From: Tanypteryx hageni
Taxonomy: Eukaryota > Arthropoda > Insecta > Odonata > Petaluridae
DNA length: 64,000 bases
Reading direction: 5' to 3'
NCBI GenBank assembly: GCA_028673005.1
Contig: CM054113.1
Location: 170,703,837-170,767,836 of the forward strand
The notes beneath the pieces were generated by a model, which was not told the origin of the DNA, ran no database searches, and worked only from the letters and a program-made list of their open reading frames with translations. The position numbers and the translations under genes are program-made. Positions 12,836 through 26,200 of the stretch are shown here, piece by piece (the stretch's first letter is position 1; each line of letters starts with the position of its first letter).

Positions 12836-13405
12836 TTACGGAAAAGGAAATATGGATGTCAACAAGGTGTTGGGATGAGGAAACCCAGTGAGGCCAGTTG
12901 AGGCCAGGGGGAGTGAAGGAGTTTAGGAGATGGATATGCGAAAGCTCCCACTGACGGAGTTGGGGAGCTGAAGCATTGTCGGGGAGATCGCGAATGACTC
13001 TCACTGTGAAGCAGTTATTAAACTTTAAATTATGTTTGTTCGCATGAACGGCCACCGGCAGCGGTCATTTGAGAATGACGCTGTTGCGGTGGCCGTTCAT
13101 GCGGATGTTGAGGGGATTGTTGGTGAGGCCAACATAAAAGGCGGGACATTGGGTGCATCTCAGGAGGTAAATGATATTGCGGGTGGTGCAGTTGGTGGTG
13201 GAAGTTATGGGGTAGGTGATGTTGGTTGTGGGACTGGAGAAGGAGTTGCAGGGGGGGTTTATTGGGCATGTTAGACATCGGGGTCTACCGCAGGGGTAAG
13301 ATCCGGCAGGGTGTAAAGGCGTGGGTGCTGGGGGTTCTTTCTTCCATAGAATATTTGCCAGATTAGGGGGACGGCGGAAGGAGAGCATCGGTGGTATGGG
13401 AAATA
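12836..13405 (-). pseudogene. Penelope-like element C-terminus with GIY-YIG domain
   Basis: Read on the minus strand, the frame holds the post-RT linker (SFRRPPNLANIL; PCGRPRCLTCP, a conserved CxxxxCxxC-type cluster) and then the GIY-YIG core (NIIYLLRCTQCPAFYVGLT, NIRMNGHR). One in-frame TGA follows NSVILK, after which the same frame continues with VAVHANKHN and on to RQWELSHIHLLNSFTPPGLNW near the element's end. Known Penelope-like elements place this nuclease after the reverse transcriptase and use TA-rich targets; here (TA)n tracts flank both sides (12765-12831 and 13397-13412). The RT itself is absent, so the copy is 5' truncated. A 17-bp perfect inverted repeat lies inside the coding region. 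Confidence 0.75.
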
Positions 13406-13429
13406 TATATATATATATAATTTCTCCAA

Positions 13430-14267
13430 ACCCTGCTTTTACACACAGGATGTTTCTTCATCCACTCTCCAATAGTTCTTACAGATCATCTACACCTGCA
13501 ACAAGCATTTAAGAAAGTGAAGATTTTAGGGCTCCCAGTAAACAAAATTTCTCAAGTAAACAAAAAGCAAAATTCTGAATAATGAACAACAAAAAGTTAT
13601 TTTGTTTTTTGCTTCCAGCTTTCCTGCATTTTTAAAATTAAGCTCAAGCATATTCAAGTCAAGACAGCAGATAAGTAAAACAATTCTATTGGAGAAACTT
13701 AGCTCATAACTGGTCCTCAGGAACCACAAGTGCCCAGAGAAAGACTCAATACTCATGCACTAAATCTAAAATTAAAACAAAAGAAACTATCCAATTAAGC
13801 GAAGTGTAATATACAATATTTACCTGAATATTAGACAGATGACACTACAAGAAAACTCTCCCATAACAGCACTTCCTATTTATGGAAATACAGGTCATTA
13901 CAAAAGTTTTACTTTCATTGTGAATAATTTGGTGATTTACTTTACGTTCAAGTTTATCACAATACCTAAATGTTTTAAAATCATATAAGTAGACATATCA
14001 ACTCCTTGTTCAGTCACATGTTGCAACTTCTTGCTTTTAACAAATGACAACTGCCCTGATCATGATTCATCGAAAAAGGGAACCTGTTTGCACGAATCTT
14101 ATAATTTTACAACGTCCAGTTTCTTGTTTCAGAAATTCCAAACCAATTATTCTTGCTACCTCATCAGCATGTTCTATAGTATAATAAAGTATTATAGCAT
14201 TAATGCACTTTCCCTTTGTAATTTGCTAGGACACCTGAAAAAAAAAATAATATATGATTTGCAAAAA
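13430..14267. other. Intergenic, no supported gene
   Basis: AT-rich DNA between the Penelope-like fragment and the mariner copy. Nothing recognisable. Confidence 0.4.
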
Positions 14268-14269
14268 TA

Positions 14270-16137
14270 TTGTTGTCAAGAAATTAATGTCGTTTTTGTG
14301 AATAGATTTAATTAAGCTCTTATTACCTTCAGAATTTGTTCTAAGTAACCAATTAAACCTATCATTTGTATACATAGGATATTTATGATTATTGTCGTCC
14401 CAGACAATCCCTAATATTCTTGTTTAAACATGACCGCCGACGAGACACAATTTCGTCATATAATGCTGTATGAATTGAAAAAAGAAAATAATGCTACTGT
14501 AGCCACGAAGTATATCCGATAAGTTTATGGAAAAGTTCTGGATATCTGCAAATGCCAGCGATGGTTCAACAAATTCCATTCTGGAGACGTCATACTCGAA
14601 AATTTCTCCGGTCGAGGCTGCCATATTGAAATTGACATCAAAGCTTTAAAGGCACTCATGCAGTCTGACCCTTGGCAACACACCCGTAAAATGGCGATAA
14701 AACTGAATGTCTCTCATGAGACAGTGCGAACAAACACCTCAGAAATCTAGGTAAAGACCTTAAAGCAGGCCCAACAATAGGGGGGGTGGAGGGGATCTAC
14801 AGCACCCAGGCCCACAATTCTTCAAGGGGCCCGGCCGAGTGTACCGGTATGTTGTATACTTGTAAAGTCGACAAAGTGGTTGTGTAGGGAAAGACGTTAA
14901 CAAAAACTAGTGGCTGGAAATAGAGATCTCTGTGGTTTCCTAGTATTAACATCCATTTATCACGGTCATTCATACGGTATAAATATGTACTATATATGTA
15001 TTCAATATTTTAGTGCAACCAGCATAAATTATATGGACTTATATTTTCAAGACGTTTAATTGGGATAAACAATAAAGGTAAGTAATCGCTATTTAGTTAT
15101 ATCCTTAGTTGTTTACTTAAGCAACAATATTTTAATTGATAATTACTGATAAGTGAAATACCGTATTTATTCATGTACTCGTTATATTTGTTTAATTTTT
15201 GTTATATTCTTTAAATTGTTTTGGCTATTTAAGATTAATACGTTATTTTTTCAATAAATATAGACAATTTTTTTCAGAAATGACTTGCTTTTTAACCCTC
15301 GTATCTACATGCAGACACATGCACACACAAACAAACACACATACACACACAAGGGGGGCCCGTCATACACTTTGCACCGGGGCACGCATTGTGCTGTGTT
15401 TGGGTGCCTCACAAACTCTCCAATAAAAATCTTCGCTAACTTGTCAGCTTAGCTTCTTCTCGCCTCGCGTGCCAAACACGCAATCCGTTTCTGGAATGGG
15501 TTGTGAACAGGGATGAGAAATGGATTCTTTACTTCAACATCAAATGTAAAAACCAATGGCTGAGTCACAGGCAAAAACCAGTTCTCACCCCAAAACCTAT
15601 CAACCTTTTCCTATCATCCATAGAAGATAATGCTCTGCATTTGGTGGGACATGAGAGGAGTGATTCACTTTGAAATCCTGGATCCACATCAGACTTCTGA
15701 CCTGTACTGTCAACAATTGAATCAATTAAACCAGTCTCTTCATCAGAAATGCCCATCACTGTTCAATAGAAAAGGTGTTCTCCTTCTCCATGACAAAGCT
15801 TGCCCCTATGTGGCACATTTGACTCAACACAAATCAGGGACTTAGGATGGGAAGTCCTGCACCCACCATACTCTCCAGATATGGCACCTACAGATTACCA
15901 TCTGTTCCATTCGCTTCAACATCATTTGAGTGGAGAAGAATTTGAAAATGAAGAGAAAGAGAGAACATCAATTTATTCCTTCAACCACCCGAATTCTTCG
16001 AATGGGAACTGAAAATCTGGTCATGAGATGTGAAGCTATCATAGGTAATAATGGAAATTATATCATTGATTCAACTTCATTGCTTTTCAGTGTTTTCTTT
16101 TGTTTAAAAAAATTACATTAATTTCTTGACAACCTAA
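14270..16137 (+). mobile_element. mariner element (defective, interrupted)
   Basis: Ends: TTGTTGTCAAGAAATTAATG at 14270 and, on the other strand, TTAGGTTGTCAAGAAATTAA at 16137, each flanked by TA (14268-69 and 16138-39). The transposase starts at ATG 14431 with the HTH part (FRHIMLYELKK, then KCQRWFNKFHSGD) and contains a stop just after. The catalytic half follows at 15630-15950: IHFEIL, the second aspartate in LLLHDKACPYVA and the third in YSPDMAPTDYHLF, spaced as in D34D mariners. A frameshift near 15835 separates the last two motifs. The middle is displaced by about 650 bp of foreign sequence. It is inactive. Confidence 0.85.
14775..15430. mobile_element. Probable hAT-like insertion inside mariner
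   Basis: The mariner reading frame breaks after NLRNLGKDLKAG and resumes near 15430. The intervening DNA starts with GCAGGCCCAACAATAGGGGG and a CAGGCCC/GGGGCCCGGCC cluster, and ends with a GGGGGGCCCGTC...TTTGCACCGGGGC cluster. Such GC-rich termini around an AT-rich body are typical of Tip100-like hAT derivatives. The exact ends and the TSD are not resolved. It includes a short (CA)n-like tract near 15310-15350. Confidence 0.35.
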
Positions 16138-16139
16138 TA

Positions 16140-17160
16140 CAAATGCCACATTTAATTTGCCTTTCATACTTTTGCAACATCAATTGTTTCACTTAGGTAA
16201 TTCCAAATATCTTGTTGCAGCTGTTTCTTCAGCATAATTTACAATCATGATTTTAAAGCTCATGTCCTATTTAAAATAGATTTACAGTATAGCCTCTCTT
16301 CTCAACATGATCAACTGAAATTCACTCAAAATTGTGAAATCTTAAAAAAGTTGACACATGCTAATTTTGTGTTTCATTCATACAGTTCTGACTGCTTCAA
16401 CTACATACTAGACTGCACTTTTGCAAGAAGTACTATTCTTAGCTGATGCCATACCTTGCTACTTTACATAGTGAGATATGTAATTTCAAAGTTTAATATT
16501 TTAAATAATATGGGAAACAATCTTAGAACTGTAACGGAATTGAATGCAACCTTTTTGAGACTGATTCACATTATTTACTATTTTACTACTACAGGAATAC
16601 AAGACATCTCTTCCTAAATGGAGAAAAAAACCTTATATTCAGGTAAATATGGTAAATAATACATAATTTTGTTTAAAAATTTCATTCAAGCAGAGCGATC
16701 AGTAATGCATTTCTCTGGAAGTGAAAATTAAAAGTAGGACAATTGGGGTAATTTTATTATAACTTTTAGGCATCATAAAACATTGCATTATGTACACTAA
16801 ACAACTTGGAGGGATCAATATTGCTCTAAAATACTTTCAAAAACAAGCAACTACAACAGAATGAGATGATAAAATTATCATCAATAGCACACAAATAATT
16901 TCAATGCCAATCACAGAGATTCTCACTGTACATGTAACAGATCTCAAATGAATATAGCTTTCATTATTTATCATTTTGTATGCACAGAATAGTCAGACAA
17001 AAACCATGAAAAAATAATAAAATAAAAACTTGCAAGAGCAATCAGGTTCATGCAAATTATTGTCAATTCTGTTTTTCATGGTCTTCATCATTTTCGTGCA
17101 TAATCAACAAAGCCCCAATTCAAAATTGTTCGTAAATATTGTTCTAGACAATTAAGGACT
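16140..17160. other. Intergenic, 3' of IDH3B
   Basis: AT-rich spacer between the mariner copy and the IDH3B 3' end. No feature recognised. Confidence 0.4.
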
Positions 17161-17164
17161 AAAA

Positions 17165-17170
17165 TTTATT
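17165..17170 (-). terminator. IDH3B: IDH3B polyadenylation signal
   Basis: AATAAA on the minus strand, about 100 bases beyond the IDH3B stop codon (17268-17270). It would give a very short 3' UTR. Other A/T-rich hexamers further down are possible alternatives. Confidence 0.5.
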
Positions 17171-17267
17171 GTAACAATAAATTAGATAAATATAATTCAT
17201 CATTTAAATAAACAGATTGATTCTACAATTTGCAATTTATCTACAACATTTGCCTACAATCACTGTT

Positions 17268-20200
17268 CTAATGCAAATTAGCCATGACAGCATAAGTGAA
17301 TTCCTTTGTGGTTGAGAAACCTCCTATGTCCTTGGTCTTAACCTAAGGAGAAAAATAAATTGTGGTTAAAAAATATATGATAATAATAAATTAAAGAAGT
17401 TCTTTAACTTTAAATCTATTAAATATAAGATTAATAGCTACTAAAAGCAGAATAATATACAATATTTAAACAAGATTATAAAAATATTTAAAATATTAAT
17501 AAATGTTAACAAATTAACTTCTACTGTATTTTCTGGTCTATAACACGCACCGTCCATGTCCATGAACAAGTCATTCAAATCAAAATAGCGAGCTAAGTGG
17601 GAAGATTGGATGTTAGCGGGTTTGCATCAATATACTAACACCGGGAAAGTGAAATGTGTAAATGGATTGTTGAGAGTTGGGAATCTGTGATGGCTAATTG
17701 TGTAAAAAACGATTTGAAAAGGCTCTTAGTGATACACTTATGATAGACATTGAAGAATTTGAAGATGATGAAGGTGATTCTTGTGAAAATGAAGTTTCAA
17801 GTGTGCCTGACCAAATTATGAGTGCTATTGAATCATTTGACATTGACTCAGGCGATGATTTTTATGGTTTCAAGTGAATTGTAAAAGTTAATATGCATTA
17901 ATTTCAATAAAATTTTATTATTATTTTGTATAACGCGCACGGTGTTTTTCCTGATTTTTATATTTTTTGTATAGATAACACGCACGTTATAGACCAGAAA
18001 ATACAGTATTTGCATTCTTGAGATTACATGTCAAAAAGTTAACCTGCACCATGATACATTAATAAAAGGCAAAACTGAAACCAAAATTATTATTACCATG
18101 AATGCCTAAGCAACATTTCATTATTTATAAGGAGACATTCAAGAGAGATCTATTAATGCATTTTAATAGCAAGTTACTTTATCCTCTAACACAGTGATTC
18201 TCAACTGGTGTGCCACGAACATTTCCCAAGTGTGTCGCGAGACTTTGAAGAGAAAATTACAAATCTGTGCATCTTCCATCGATCATATAAACAGTTGTAA
18301 CAAAGAAACTAACACATAGTATTAAGACTAGTTGAATCCAGTCCAAAAGTATCACTGCTTTGGAAGACACGTAAACAGTAAGCCTGACAACAACGTTGTT
18401 GCCTTGTACATGAGTCAAAGACAACTGATTGGTTCTCGTTGCTCTCTAAGTCTGTACAATGACATAGTATGCTCCGCCTGCAGTGACCTTTCTGGCTGTC
18501 CACGACTCTAGGACATTCCTTTATCAAAACAGTACTAGCCTAGATTCGTGGCTGGCTGATACTACAACATGGTGTCTGTCTGTATGTTTCATGAGTCGAT
18601 TCTGTATAAAATAATATTTTATTAAGTGTTTTATGTAATACTGTTGGTAGGAAACTGTGATACTTGTTGTTTTGTCCAATTATCATTTCTAAAAATTATA
18701 AAAGTTGCGCCCATAAAAATGGACAGATTTATTATAAGAAAAAATAACGGGGAAAAATATGAAGAACATGTTATGGAAAAACCCAGTACGAGTGGGACCA
18801 AGCCAAGTAAGATTTCTAAGGTTTCTCGCAAGTAAGGTAGGGTCTAAAAGTTTCCAGCCTAACAGGTTAAAACCAGTTCAATCCAAAGATGTGAAAAGTG
18901 TGTTGAAGTAAAGGGGGACAATATTGAAAAATAAGTCATTTTTTTTCTATCATCCCTGGAACATAGTTAGGCCTGAAACTTTTGGACCCTACCTCGTATA
19001 TGGACAGTTGAGGCTGGGCCTTTCTTGGTGTGGAGATAAAGATTGTCATGTACCAATGTGAGTTTTGAGTGATGAGAAACTATCAAACAAAGCTATGGTT
19101 TCCAGCAAATTGAAGCAACATTTCACCACAAAACATGCACATCTTGAAGGACAAGATTTGAACTATTTCAAAAGATTTATGGAAGAGCATCCAAAACAAG
19201 CAAGTTACTTCGAAAAATTCAATTCAATTCAAGTTGCTTCTTATCAGGTAGCAGAAATCATAGCTCAAAAAATGAAGCTCCACACTATAGCTGAGTCACT
19301 TATTTTGCCCGTGTGCCATGCGATAGTTAGGACAATGCTCAGTGATGAAGCAGAACAAGAAATTGCCTAAGTTCCGCTTTCTAATTATACAATTCGAAGT
19401 AAGTTAGAAGATATCTCACCTAACATAGAGGAAAATGTTTCTAATAAACTTAAAATGTCAGACTTTGCTTTGCAAGTTGACCAGTCCACCAATATTAGTG
19501 ACAAAGCACAACTGTTATCATTTGTTCGCTTCATTCATGAAAATGAAATACAGTAAAACCCCTTATTTACACTTTTTTAGGGACCTGGGAAAAAAGTGTA
19601 AATTGTGGGAGTGTAAATTGTGGGAAAGTGTAAATTGCGGGAAAGTGCAAATTGAGGGAAAAGGAAAAATAGCTAAACTGATTTTACTTTTAAACTCGCT
19701 CATTTGTTACAGTAAGACTAACAATAAAATCATGTAAAGAGTACCTATATCTATTTATTCATTTACTTAACCAGCACGCTTTTTAATAATAATAAATTTA
19801 AAATATGTGCCGAAATAAAATGCTAGCATGTATAGTATGCTTGGGTTTCCATTACATTCCCCACATTACATTTGTCTGGAAAATTGTACATAGATGTAGG
19901 TATATTTATCTCAGGAACATCATACTTTTTCGAAGCTTGAATATTATTCGTTTTTCCGCCTCTTGAGCTATGACTATTTTAAAATTCATGTCATAACTTC
20001 GTTGGATTCCTCTGTTAACCTGGAGTTTGGACGAACCTTTTTTCTCAACATGATCAGCATCCTTTTTGTCGCCCATTGTTAAAATAATGGATAGGTAAAA
20101 ACTCGTTAAGGTAGGCACAAAGAATATGCCGATGCACTGATAGCCTCAATTCAATGACTAATGAGGAGTTCAGCCACTGACTGAACTCGATCTATTCTCG

Positions 20201-23200
20201 CCTCTGATGCTTTTCAAGTACATTGTAACATGCACGCCTTATGTGTCTACAATGTAACAAGCATCTTGTATCACTTAAGAGATGTGTGGAAAGTACGGTG
20301 ATTTTTCAAAACACGATTTTACGATATTTTAAAATCACTAGTACATACTCGAATATAACATGGGGGCTACTTTTAAAATTTCATTTTTTGGAAAAAAAAC
20401 ATCTCGTTATATTCGGGACAATACAGTAACTTAAATTACAACAAATTACAAATTAACTTAAATTTAAGTACAAACTGTGGGAATGAGTGGAAAGGGTTAA
20501 AACATGATAGCGTCAAACTTTAACATCTTGTCAATAGCATTCATACTTGGTTCAAAGAGTAAATAGCATAAATAGTATTTCCGTATCTAGGTGCACTGTT
20601 TATGCTCTGCTAGTGTGATTTACATATTAGGTTTTGAAGTTTTCACCCAAAAGAGTTCATATGTACGTATTTCTGTCTCTAAGTATGCTGTTCCTGAGTA
20701 GCATCTGTTAAAGAGAGTTGAAGCGAGTGCTGTTATGAAAAGAAAGATTTCATATTTCTGTCTCTAGGGGCACTGTTACTACTCTTCCACCGTTTTCGAA
20801 ATCTTCAGACTTTTTTGCAAAGCTAAGTCGAAAAATGTTAAAAACTGTTGGGAATCGCATGCTAAATTCTTTTTAAAAAATTGGAAATTCTAACGTAAAA
20901 TGATGCGGTTAGCGGGAAAACTTAAAATGAAATAACATAAATACAGAGTTTTACTTACATTGGAATCATAGGAAAATTGATGGGACCCATATAAAATGTT
21001 CTAAATAGCGGGAAAACGTACATTCCGATAACGCAAATATGGGGTTTTACTGTAATTAGTCAATTTTTGTGCTGCAGAGAACTCCCAGAACACACAAGAG
21101 GTTAAGATATATTCGATACTTAGAACGTTTGGAAGTTTCATGAAAAATGTGCAGGAATTTGTACCGACGCTCCTCCATCCATGTTGGGATCTGTCAGAGG
21201 ATTTGTCTCACTTGTAAAACAACAGAATCCAACTACAATAACTACCCATTGTTTTTTGCACAGGGAAGCCAATTTTGGAAAGACATTAGTTGACTTGAAG
21301 TCCGTATTTGACAAAGTTGTCGGAATGGTTAATTTTGTGAAATCAAGACTTCTAAAGACCTGCCTCTTCAAACAGTTTTGTAATGCTATGGATTCACATT
21401 ATGAATGTTTAGTTTTACACACTGAAATAATATGGCAGTCAAGGGGAAGAGTGTTTTCTCGTGTATATTAACTTAAAGAAGAGATGTTACTATTTTTATG
21501 AAACGGAGGGAAACAGTGAAATTATTACGAAATCTTCCGCGGTGTTTTCGTGCTCCTTCCATGTTTTTCGGGATTCTACCGCATGTTGTCTTTTAATGAT
21601 TCCGCCTCTCGGCCGTATCTGAAAATGTGTGGTCCGAATCAGGACACAACATAGATTTCAATTACACCAAAGTCATTCATAGAGAGGACCGTTATTTTCC
21701 CAGAATAATATGGGAATCGATCGAGATTCTAAAGCAGCTGATAAATTTCAATAGAGAGGATGGATACATTCTCTCTAACACGTGGAAGAGAGTATTCCAA
21801 CAGCCAATAGAGACCAAGAAACGAACAGCCAATCACAACACACCTCACCCGATCGATGTGGGTATAAATAACGGCCGAATTTAGCTTTGGCAGTTTTCTA
21901 CTTCCTGTGTGAGTTGGGGATCTCCCACTTACAAACATTAAATGCAGAAAAAGGGAAAGGCTGTGTTGAAAATAAAATGAGTGTGCTTATCATGGATACA
22001 TCCTAATATTAGTGCAATCATAAGAAAACGCCAAGCTCAAGTGTCATATTAGGTAAGATTTTAAAATAGATTTTTTAATAAAACTTCTTCATTTGTTGTT
22101 TTATGATATCATAACTTAATTTGGTCAATTACATATATGACATAATATAAAAAATATATATACATTTTTATGATAAATCCTAGTCCTTTATTCTAATCTA
22201 ATTCCATTGTGCTATGAAAAAAGTGAATATCCAGTGTGCCACGAGCACCAAAAGGTTGATAATTACTGCTCTATCAAATAGTATTAGAAGCACACAATAT
22301 ACAAAATTAAACAATTTGAATACCTCCATGATACATTATACAGTTTATAAATATTGTTTTTTTATGGCGTCAACCAGATCTTAATGAAAACCACTCCATG
22401 AAGAATTAAGTTAATCTTACAACTGCTTTTTTGATAGGTCATTTGCTTTATTGCCAAATCTTGCCCAGGAAATTTGTAATACGCATATTCAAACTTCTAA
22501 AAAAAATTAAGAAATATAACCTTTGATTTATGTCGTTTATCATCTGTATATTGGCAACGAAACTCATTAGAAATATAACTGCAGCAATAATTAAAAATGC
22601 TTCAATTTAAGTATTGACTAGTTATCAACATTTTAACATATATATAGTATGCCATTAAATTTAAACAGGGTATGCCTAATAGCTAGGCAACACTTACTTT
22701 TCCATCTGCAAGAACTTTATTCACAGCATTACGGATCATATCACCATACAAAGGAAGGTTGACATGGTGCAGCATTTTGGCAGAACATAACAACATAGCC
22801 GTTGGATTGGCAACATTTTTGCCGACAGCCTCAGAGTAAGTATGTCGTGCTCCCTAAAATTAAGTAGTGGTATAAAGAAATTTTCATATATCTGTTAAAA
22901 TCCAAGGCTCCTAACTTATGAACTATGGCAGTGATGAAAAAACATTAAAATGTTTAATTACTACAAGTTCAAAATCATCAAACTACCTCTTTTTATTCGT
23001 AACATTATTATAAGCATTTCTTCATGTAGACTTTTCAATCCACCTCTGTTAATTATAATTTATAATTTTAAGACAAAACTTTTGTTGGATCATCTATTAA
23101 TTTCACTTGCCCAAACAACTTCATCCTTTATTTTTCTGTATTTTTACACATCTCATTTCATTGAGAACGCTACAAGTTTTATTTGTGCTTCCAAAGGAAT

Positions 23201-26200
23201 AATTGGCATAATAAGCTCCTATAGCCATGTTGATTTGGTTAACCAATTCACACTCGTAGAATGTAGATTAATTGTACAAGAGATAAAAACTAAGTGGCCT
23301 AGGTATTTAAATTTCTAAATTACAAAAGTACTTCTATTCACGTAAGATCATATAAGCAAGTATGATATTTGATTGCCCATGAGTTACATAATTTAAATCA
23401 ATGATTGCCATGAATCAAGTAATACGAAAATTAATGTACCTTCAATTGTTTGATCTAAAACAATTAAGAAATTATAAAAAGAATATATTTTAAAATGCAG
23501 AGCTTTAAATGAGCAGCTTGTTTCCAAAAGGTACCTAATCCACAATGAACAATTTTTCAAGAAAAGCCAAAAATGTACTGCAGGTATAATTGTTGTTGTA
23601 TTTTGCCAACAGATGGTTTATGGGTTCTACACACCTATGCTGTTCTTTTCTTATACATATTTAATATTATTTTGAGCTGTCGTTATGAATAAATTTTAAA
23701 TGGATTTGGTACATTTTGACACAAAAATTGGATTTGGTACATACTGCCATAAAAATAAATGTAACATCAAGTTTATTTTATTAATAACAAAATTGTATAC
23801 TTTTATTAATTAAGAGATAAAAATGACTCTGACTACTTATTTTCCCAATAGAAAAACACAATATTAAACAGTTTTTCAACATCCGGGTAGAATTAAAAAG
23901 AAGTGTACTGTTTAGCCACTGCTGAAAAAATCAAAAACTGCTATTTACACAACAAAGGGATATTATCTAATTAATTATAGAAGTTATCACAATGATAAAG
24001 CTTGTGTTTAAACACACTAACTTAATGGCAAATGTATCTTAGGAATCCTCATGAAGAACACCAACAACACTTGGATCGCCATCCCTAACATCATTATCAA
24101 GTTCTAAAACGTTTCTATAGAATGGCAAATATTGAACATTGTGCCCCATAGCAATAAGACAATGTCTTTTTTCTTTGCATCTTGCACATGATTCTGACAT
24201 GGGACCTCTTTAAGTTTCATTATAATATTTTCGTATTTTATCCCTTTCTAATCAGCTGGTGCTCACAAACTGGTGTCATGGAGTAAGCTGAATGTAGACC
24301 CAGCTGTGCTGAAGTAGGTTTTATGCTTATTCTTTTGGCTTCACCGATTTTAAATTTTTTTGTGCTAGGGACTGATACTTGTGATAATTCTTACCAATTC
24401 ACTCATTGAAAATCTAAATTTATAGCATGAAGAGTACCAACTGTAGAAAATATTTTATCATATTCTTCTGGCAACAAAATAGTGTCAAGTTTTCTTAACT
24501 TCTGTACCAAACCAAAATATTTATCAGCAAGCATGAATGAGTGCCCCCGAACAGGGAAAAACCACTCAATCTTAAGATTAAACTGTGATGCAAGAAAACA
24601 GAACAAGAGCATGCAGTAGTTTTTATTCTGGGATGCACAGCTATCACAAAAGAAACGAATGCATCTGATGTTGTTTGCAACACAATATGGTTTTAAAATT
24701 GTGTTGAAACGTGCCAAATACATGAACTAATCTCTCTGGGGCCCCTTCCACCAACACTTTCTAACCACCTGTAAAAATGTGTGGTCTCTGGGTAAATTTT
24801 CTTGCCTTCGTTGTGAATAACAATGCCTAACACATAGTACCAAAGCTAACAAGAATAGTATGCCTGATTAATTTGACTTTTTGGCAGAGGCTGATTTTGC
24901 ATTAAATCAAACTTTACAGTAATGCTTTCTTGGGGAAACTATTTTAAATGTTGAAAAAAAGGCCTTGGCTCGCCTCTTGTGGATCATCCTTTCTACTTTA
25001 AAGTTTTCTTGAGCTCCTGGTCAGTAGCAACCCTAAACTTCACTCTGTATGCCATACAATCATTGCAGGTGTCTTGCTTGAAGGTACCAAATCCAAGGTT
25101 GAATTTACTAACAAAGATCCTTAAAAAAAATTAATCACTCTGGGCCCTACAAACATTCTATCTCAATGTGAAACTGAAAAATCTTACAATATTTATTTCT
25201 TACCTTGTAATATAAAGTATAGGTGCAGTATGGTGAGCCTGCTTCTTGTTGCTCACAAAACAATGACCACATTCTGTGCACATTTAATGTGAGACGTAGA
25301 CATTTCTTCAATGTTGTCTTTCCACGTCCCCAGTGTTGTTCTTGGCACTTAAAGGACTTTATATGAGCAATCACTTCTTCTTGCAGTTCCTGCACCATTC
25401 TTTCTTTTTTCTTCAGCTGCATCCTCCACTTTCCTTCTACCAACATTAAAGATGCTCAAAAACGTTGCCCTACATACTGACACCTTTCCGTGTTTATTTT
25501 CAGTGTAGTATGTAATGGTTTTGTTCTTGGCAGGACCCTCAGTTTTGCCTTGGTTAGGCCTCTTCCTCAATGGACTTTGGACATCTATAAACCCCATTAA
25601 AAAATTCCGCTGGCTTGTGGCATCTTTATTGGCCCAATAATTATTATGAAGTATATTAACATCATCTTCTGTGAGTGTCACTGTCTTACAAAAATTGTCA
25701 TCCTGCTTACAAGAAATACATGGCTTTTTTCTAGCATTCTCATTGTTTCTCATTCTTATAAACATTTTTCTTCCACATTTCAACACTTGCTATCCACTAT
25801 CTAGGATTTTCACTGATCACAGGATCATCTTCATACTCATCAGAAATATCAGAATCCATTTTCAATATCACAAACAAGCTAAATGTTCCACAAATAATGA
25901 AAATTGTACCACTTGAACCTAAAAGAACACGCTCATATAAACAAGAGGCAGCCATTGTATTCTGAAACTCATCTGATCAGATCCAGCCTGCTGTATGGCT
26001 GACTGCAATGTAGGTGCTGCCACTCGTGACTCATTTTCTGAATTTTTTGGATGTGGAACTATTTGCCCACAAAACCAGTGTGGAATTGGTACCTTTCGAT
26101 GTGAAAAACACATTCCAAGATTCTCTAGACATGAGATTTGGTACTTTTATCTCAAAAACATTTTAATAATAGTTTCCTACATGTGTCAAGTAGGTGCTGC

